Shown: in pieces, positions 33,080 through 36,678 of the stretch | How the letters are laid out: each line of letters opens with the position of its first letter | Position numbering within the stretch: position 1 is the first letter of the stretch | Origin: Streptomyces sp. NRRL S-340 | GTDB lineage: Bacteria > Actinomycetota > Actinomycetes > Streptomycetales > Streptomycetaceae | Length of the DNA: 36,678 bases | NCBI RefSeq assembly: GCF_000720185.1 | Contig: NZ_JOIY01000063.1 | Coordinates: 1-36,678, forward strand | Direction: 5' to 3' | Notes under the pieces: model-generated | Seen by the model: only the letters and a program-made list of their open reading frames with translations | The model's database searches: none | Told to the model about the DNA's origin: nothing | Program-made: the position numbers and the translations under genes

Positions 33080-35749
33080 TCAGCGCAGCAGCACCCCCGC
33101 CCCGTCGCCCGCGTCCTGGGCCGGTACGGTCACCAGGCCCAGTTCGGCGTGCGAGGCGAGCAGGCGGTGGTCGGGCAGGATGCGGACCGTGTAGCCGTAG
33201 GGTCCGGTGCGGTCCAGGGAGAGCGGGCCCTCGTACACCCAGCGGCCGTCCGGATCGGGGGCGCCCGCCGGTTTCAGCGGGACCGCGGTGGCGTCCGTGA
33301 TGCGGTCCTCCTCGTCGACCCGCCCCGAGACGGCCTGCACCTGGACGTCCTCCGGACCCAGCCCGCCCAGCCCGACCCGTACCCGCAGGCCCAGTGTGGA
33401 GCCGAGTTCGGCGGTGGCCGTCGACGGCGGCGCCCCCGTGCGCCCGGCCGGCGGGCAGGCCGTCTCCACGTGGTCCACCGTCACCTCGTGCCAGGCCGCC
33501 CGCACCCGCGCCTTCCAGGCCGCCAGCTGCCGCGCCGCGTCCGCGTCCAGGGCGCGGTGGGCGTGCGCGGCCGGGGTGTACAGGCGCTCCACGTACTCCC
33601 GCACCATCCGCCCGGCCAGCACCTTCGGGCCCAGCAGGGTCAGGGTCCTGCGGACCATCTCGATCCAGCGGTCGGGCAGTCCGGCCCGGCCCCGCTCGTA
33701 GAAGCGGGGCGTGATGCGCCGCTCCAGCAGCTCGTACAGCGCCGCCGCCTCCACGTCGTCGCGGTGATCGGCCTCCTCGCCCGTCGTCACCGGCCCCGCG
33801 GCGCCGCCGTCCGCGGTCGGGACCGCCCAGCCGAAGTCGGGCTGGTACCACTCGTCCCACCAGCCGTCCAGCACCGACAGGTTGAGGCAGCCGTTGAGGG
33901 CCGCCTTCATGCCGGAGGTGCCGCACGCCTCCAGCGGGCGCAGCGGGTTGTTCAGCCACACGTCGCAGCCCTGATAGAGCTTCTGCGCCATCGCCATGCC
34001 GTAGTCCGGCAGGAAGACGATCCGGTGGCGTACGCGCGGGTCGTCGGCGAAGCGGACGAGTTCCTGGATGAGCCGCTTGCCGCCGTCGTCCGCCGGGTGC
34101 GCCTTGCCCGCGACCACGATCTGCACCGGCCGCTCGGGGTGCAGCAGCAGGTCCATCAGCCGGTCCCGGTCGCGCAGCATCAGCGTCAGCCGCTTGTACG
34201 ACGGGACCCGGCGCGCGAACCCGATGGTGAGCACCTCCGGGTCCAGGACGCCGTCGACCCAGCCCAGCTCGGCCGGGCCCGCGCCGCGCTGGCGCCACGC
34301 CGCCGCCACCCGCCGGCGCACCTCGGTGACCAGCTGCTCGCGCAGCTCGCGGCGCAGCTCCCAGATGTCCTCGTCGGGGATGTCGGCCACCGAGTCCCAG
34401 CGGTCCGAGCCGCCCACGGACAGCGCGTCCTCGGCGCGCTGCGCGCCGATCTGCCGGGCGCCCAGCCGGAACACCTCCGGGGCCACCCAGGTCGGGGCGT
34501 GCACGCCGTTGGTGACCGAGGTGATCGGCACCTCCTCGGGGCCGAAGCCCGGCCACAGCCCGGCGAACATCTCCCGGCTGACCCTGCCGTGCAGCAGGGA
34601 CACCCCGTTGGCGCGCTGGGCGAGCCTGAGCCCCATCACCGCCATGTTGAACAGGTTGGGCTCGCCGCCCGGGTAGGTCTCCATGCCCAGCCGCAGAATG
34701 TGCTCGACGTCGATGCCGGGCAGCTCGGCGTCGGGTCCGAAGTGGCGGGCGACCAGTTCCCGGTCGAAGCGGTCGATGCCGGCCGGGACCGGCGTGTGGG
34801 TGGTGAAGACCGTCCCCGCGCGCACCGCCTCCAGGGCCGCGTCGAAGTCGAGGCCCCGCTCGCCCAGCTCGGCGATCCGCTCCAGGCCGAGGAAGCCCGC
34901 GTGTCCCTCGTTCGTGTGGAAGACCTCCGGCTCGGGGTGCCCGGTGAGCCGGCAGTACGTCCGCACCGCACGCACCCCTCCTATGCCCAGCAGCATCTCC
35001 TGCAGCAGCCGGTGCTCGCTGCCTCCCCCGTACAGCCGGTCGGTCACCTGGCGCTCGCCGAGGTCGTTCTCCTCGACGTCGGAGTCCAGCATCAGCAGCG
35101 GGATCCGGCCAACCTGGGCCAGCCAGATCCGGGCGTGCAGGGCCTTGCCGCGGGGCAGCGCGAGCGACACCCTGGCAGGGCTGCCGTCGGCCTCGCGCAC
35201 CTGGGTGACGGGCAGCTCGTTGGGGTCGAGGACCGGATAGTGCTCCTGCTGCCAGCCGTCCCGGGACAGGGACTGCCGGAAGTAGCCGTGCCGGTACAGC
35301 AGCCCGACCCCGATCAGGGGAACGCCCAGGTCACTGGCGGCCTTGAGGTGGTCGCCCGCGAGGATGCCGAGGCCGCCGGAGTACTGCGGCAGGGCGGCGG
35401 TGATGCCGAACTCGGGCGAGAAGTAGGCGACGCCCGCGGGCAGCCCGGCGGGCTGCGCCTGGTACCAGCGGTCGCCGGTCACGTAGTCGTGCAGGTCGTC
35501 GGCGACGGCGGTCAGCCGGCGCAGGAAGCGGCGGTCGGCCGCCAGCTCGGCCAGCCGGGCCGGGGAGACGCCGCCCAGCAGGCGGACCGGGTCGCCGCCG
35601 GCGGCGGCCCACTGCTCCGGGTCGACGGACTGGAAGAGGTCACGTGTCTCCGCATGCCACGACCAGCGCAGATTGCGGGCCAGCTCGCTGAGGGGTCGTA
35701 GGGGCTCGGGGAGAACGGGACGGACGGTGAACCGACGGATCGCCTTCAC
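33080..35749 (-). CDS. glgP: Alpha-glucan (glycogen) phosphorylase
   Basis: 889 residues. This is the actinobacterial/archaeal GT35 type with an N-terminal DUF3417 region (LRPLSELARNLRWSWHAETRDLFQ, near the start). It releases glucose-1-phosphate from glycogen or maltodextrins using pyridoxal phosphate. Key parts are GVAYFSPEFGITAALPQYSGGLGILAGDHLKAASDLG, SVTNGVHAPTWVAPE, VVAGKAHPADDGGK and GTSGMKAALNGCLNLSVLDGWWDEWY, where Lys615 should hold the cofactor. The C-terminal 100 residues are a beta-rich extension. GTG at 35749 was chosen because VKAIRRFTVRP is the family N-terminus and GAGG lies 6 bases upstream. It is divergent from glgE. Confidence 0.94.
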   Translation of the reverse strand: MKAIRRFTVRPVLPEPLRPLSELARNLRWSWHAETRDLFQSVDPEQWAAAGGDPVRLLGGVSPARLAELAADRRFLRRLTAVADDLHDYVTGDRWYQAQPAGLPAGVAYFSPEFGITAALPQYSGGLGILAGDHLKAASDLGVPLIGVGLLYRHGYFRQSLSRDGWQQEHYPVLDPNELPVTQVREADGSPARVSLALPRGKALHARIWLAQVGRIPLLMLDSDVEENDLGERQVTDRLYGGGSEHRLLQEMLLGIGGVRAVRTYCRLTGHPEPEVFHTNEGHAGFLGLERIAELGERGLDFDAALEAVRAGTVFTTHTPVPAGIDRFDRELVARHFGPDAELPGIDVEHILRLGMETYPGGEPNLFNMAVMGLRLAQRANGVSLLHGRVSREMFAGLWPGFGPEEVPITSVTNGVHAPTWVAPEVFRLGARQIGAQRAEDALSVGGSDRWDSVADIPDEDIWELRRELREQLVTEVRRRVAAAWRQRGAGPAELGWVDGVLDPEVLTIGFARRVPSYKRLTLMLRDRDRLMDLLLHPERPVQIVVAGKAHPADDGGKRLIQELVRFADDPRVRHRIVFLPDYGMAMAQKLYQGCDVWLNNPLRPLEACGTSGMKAALNGCLNLSVLDGWWDEWYQPDFGWAVPTADGGAAGPVTTGEEADHRDDVEAAALYELLERRITPRFYERGRAGLPDRWIEMVRRTLTLLGPKVLAGRMVREYVERLYTPAAHAHRALDADAARQLAAWKARVRAAWHEVTVDHVETACPPAGRTGAPPSTATAELGSTLGLRVRVGLGGLGPEDVQVQAVSGRVDEEDRITDATAVPLKPAGAPDPDGRWVYEGPLSLDRTGPYGYTVRILPDHRLLASHAELGLVTVPAQDAGDGAGVLLR

Positions 35750-35774
35750 ATTCCACCTCGGCGCGTTCGCTGAT

Positions 35775-35824
35775 GGACGCACAGCACGGTGCGCTTCGCC
35801 GGCAGGACGCACGGCACTGTGCGC
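35775..35824. repeat. Direct repeat upstream of glgP
   Basis: GGACGCACAGCACGGTGCGC (35775-35794) and GGACGCACGGCACTGTGCGC (35805-35824) are 30 bp apart and differ at two positions. Each has GCAC and GTGC half-sites. A looser third match (CACACAGCACCGT) lies at about 35830. Confidence 0.65.
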
Positions 35825-35905
35825 CCCGTCACACAGCACCGTACCCGCGGGGACGCGGGTGCCGCTGGGGTCCGCACCGCCGGGTGGACCAAGACAAGGC
35901 CAACT

Positions 35906-35934
35906 TTGTGTGTGGACATACACGCGAGTAGTTA
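35906..35934 (+). promoter_or_regulatory. Candidate glgE promoter
   Basis: TTGTGT (35906-35911), a 17-bp spacer and TAGTTA (35929-35934) resemble a vegetative promoter facing glgE. It sits within the 7-bp inverted repeat ACTTTGT/ACAAAGT. Confidence 0.4.
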
Positions 35935-36064
35935 ACAAAGTCCCGGATTGCTCACCCGAAGAGGGTGGGAAGGCTCCTGCGGTACACCCCACAGTGGAAC
36001 CCCGCAGGACCAACCTCCCCACGGATATCCGCCCACACCCTCGTTGACGCGGACAGGAGCGGTC

Positions 36065-36678
36065 ATGCCCGCCACGCACCACCACTCGGCACCACCCCCG
36101 GCCCACGGCACCAAGGGCACGCGCCGACCGCGCGCCGGGGCCCCGACCGACCCGGCGGCCCGGCCGGGCGACGCGGCAGCGCCCGGCGCGGCGGCCCCGC
36201 CCCCGGGGCCCTCGCCGGCGCCGGAGGCCACCGCCGTCGGCCGGATCCCCGTCCTCGACGTCCGGCCGGTCGTCCAGCACGGCCGCAGGCCCGCCAAGGC
36301 GGTGACCGGTGAGTCGTTCGAGATCTCGGCCACCGTGTTCCGCGAGGGCCACGACGCCGTCGCGGCGAACGTGGTCCTGCGCGATCCCGGGGGCCGTCCG
36401 GGCCCGTGGACGCCGATGCGGGAGCTGCGGCCGGTATCGACACCGAGCTGGTGCTGGCGGAGGGCGCCGAGCTGCTCAGCCGGGCGGCGGCCGGGGTGCC
36501 CGAGGGGCCGCAGCGGGAGACCGTGCTCGCGGCCGAGGCGGCACTGCGGGACCCTGACCGGCCGGCCGCTTCCCGGCTGGCGGCGGCGCTGACGCCGGAG
36601 GTGGACGCGGTCCTGGCCCGCCACCCGCTGCGCGAGCTGGTCACCGCCTGCGACCCGCTGCCCCTCCAGGTCGAACGC
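36065..36678 (+). pseudogene. glgE: GlgE maltosyltransferase, disrupted by internal deletion, cut by window end
   Basis: The start is good: AGGAG, then ATG at 36065. A long Pro/Ala head precedes VGRIPVLDVRPVVQHGRRPAKAVTGESFEISATVF and NVVLRDPGGRPGPWTPMREL, the N-terminal beta domain of GlgE (alpha-1,4-glucan:maltose-1-phosphate maltosyltransferase, GH13). At about 36427-36433 the reading frame changes. From 36433 the other frame reads GIDTELVLAEGAELLSRAAAGVPEG and DPDRPAASRLAAALTPEVDAVLARHPLRELVT, which is again GlgE, open to the window end. From memory of the family, about 40 codons (such as the RWGA and ATWRH segments) are missing, with a length of 3n+1 bases. It may be a real mutation or an assembly error. 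Confidence 0.8.

Larger units (their letters stand above)
35750..36064. other. Divergent glgP-glgE control region
   Basis: 315 bp. The glgP side has GC-rich direct repeats. The centre is A/T-rich with ACTTTGT (35903-35909) inverted to ACAAAGT (35935-35941) and GTGTGTGGACATACAC between them. The glgE side has a leader of about 120 bases ending in AGGAG, 5 bases before the ATG. No gene is seen. Confidence 0.6.

Noticed and set aside
33149..35701. Very long open frame on the plus strand across glgP
   Set aside because: It is antisense to a complete, well-conserved gene. Long antisense frames are expected at this GC content, and the translation is low-complexity Arg/Gly/Val/Pro without motifs. 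The same applies to long frames opposite glgX and the exporter genes.

Overview
The window is high-GC, densely coding actinobacterial DNA with strong third-position G/C bias, frequent GTG starts, AGGAG-type ribosome sites and gene families typical of Streptomyces (GlgX/GlgP/GlgE glycogen-maltosyl enzymes, paired thermolysin-like proteases, L,D-transpeptidase lipoproteins, HATPase_c_2 anti-sigma-like proteins, WD40 proteins with a regulator-like N-terminus). It looks like a core Streptomyces chromosomal segment rather than a plasmid or prophage. I see no rRNA, tRNA, insertion sequence, integrase or CRISPR array. Species-level assignment is not possible from sequence reading alone.

Layout. 1-6762, almost all on the minus strand: an unusual G-tract and terminator, a beta-propeller lipoprotein translationally coupled to an atypical polysaccharide deacetylase, a short ATPase-like protein whose 3' end lies in a 36-bp tandem repeat, a crotonase, and two adjacent L,D-transpeptidase lipoproteins. 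6936-11145, plus strand: glycogen debranching enzyme glgX, then a TetR regulator and an NAD(P)H-dependent MDR oxidoreductase that share a candidate operator. 11163-14773, minus strand: an ABC-2 type ATPase, permease, histidine kinase and response regulator in one tightly overlapping operon. 15198-22993, plus strand: four ABC exporter half-transporters in a row, arranged as two heterodimer pairs. In the second pair one nucleotide-binding domain has lost Walker A, Walker B Asp and the H-loop but kept LSGGQ, while its partner is the mirror image. 23204-25802: an FAD monooxygenase divergent from a TetR regulator across two matching palindromes, and a maltokinase-cap-like protein. 25984-28024: a small membrane protein divergent from a WD40 protein. 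28396-32986: two thermolysin-family proteases with the same promoter architecture, then a DUF1990 protein. 33080-36678: glycogen phosphorylase glgP divergent from glgE, which here is broken by an apparent internal deletion and then cut by the window end.

How the genes fit together. GlgX, GlgP, GlgE and possibly the maltokinase-cap-like protein belong to alpha-glucan turnover: GlgX removes branches, GlgP releases glucose-1-phosphate, GlgE extends glucan from maltose-1-phosphate. The L,D-transpeptidases, deacetylase and ABC/two-component operon concern the cell envelope. The proteases are secreted. Short direct repeats recur throughout, inside genes and between them (periods about 15, 18, 24, 27, 34 and 36 bp), and several change protein ends. 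The best leads for something undescribed are the maximally asymmetric ABC pair, the 169-bp inverted-repeat element at the end of the exporter operon, and the twin protease promoters.
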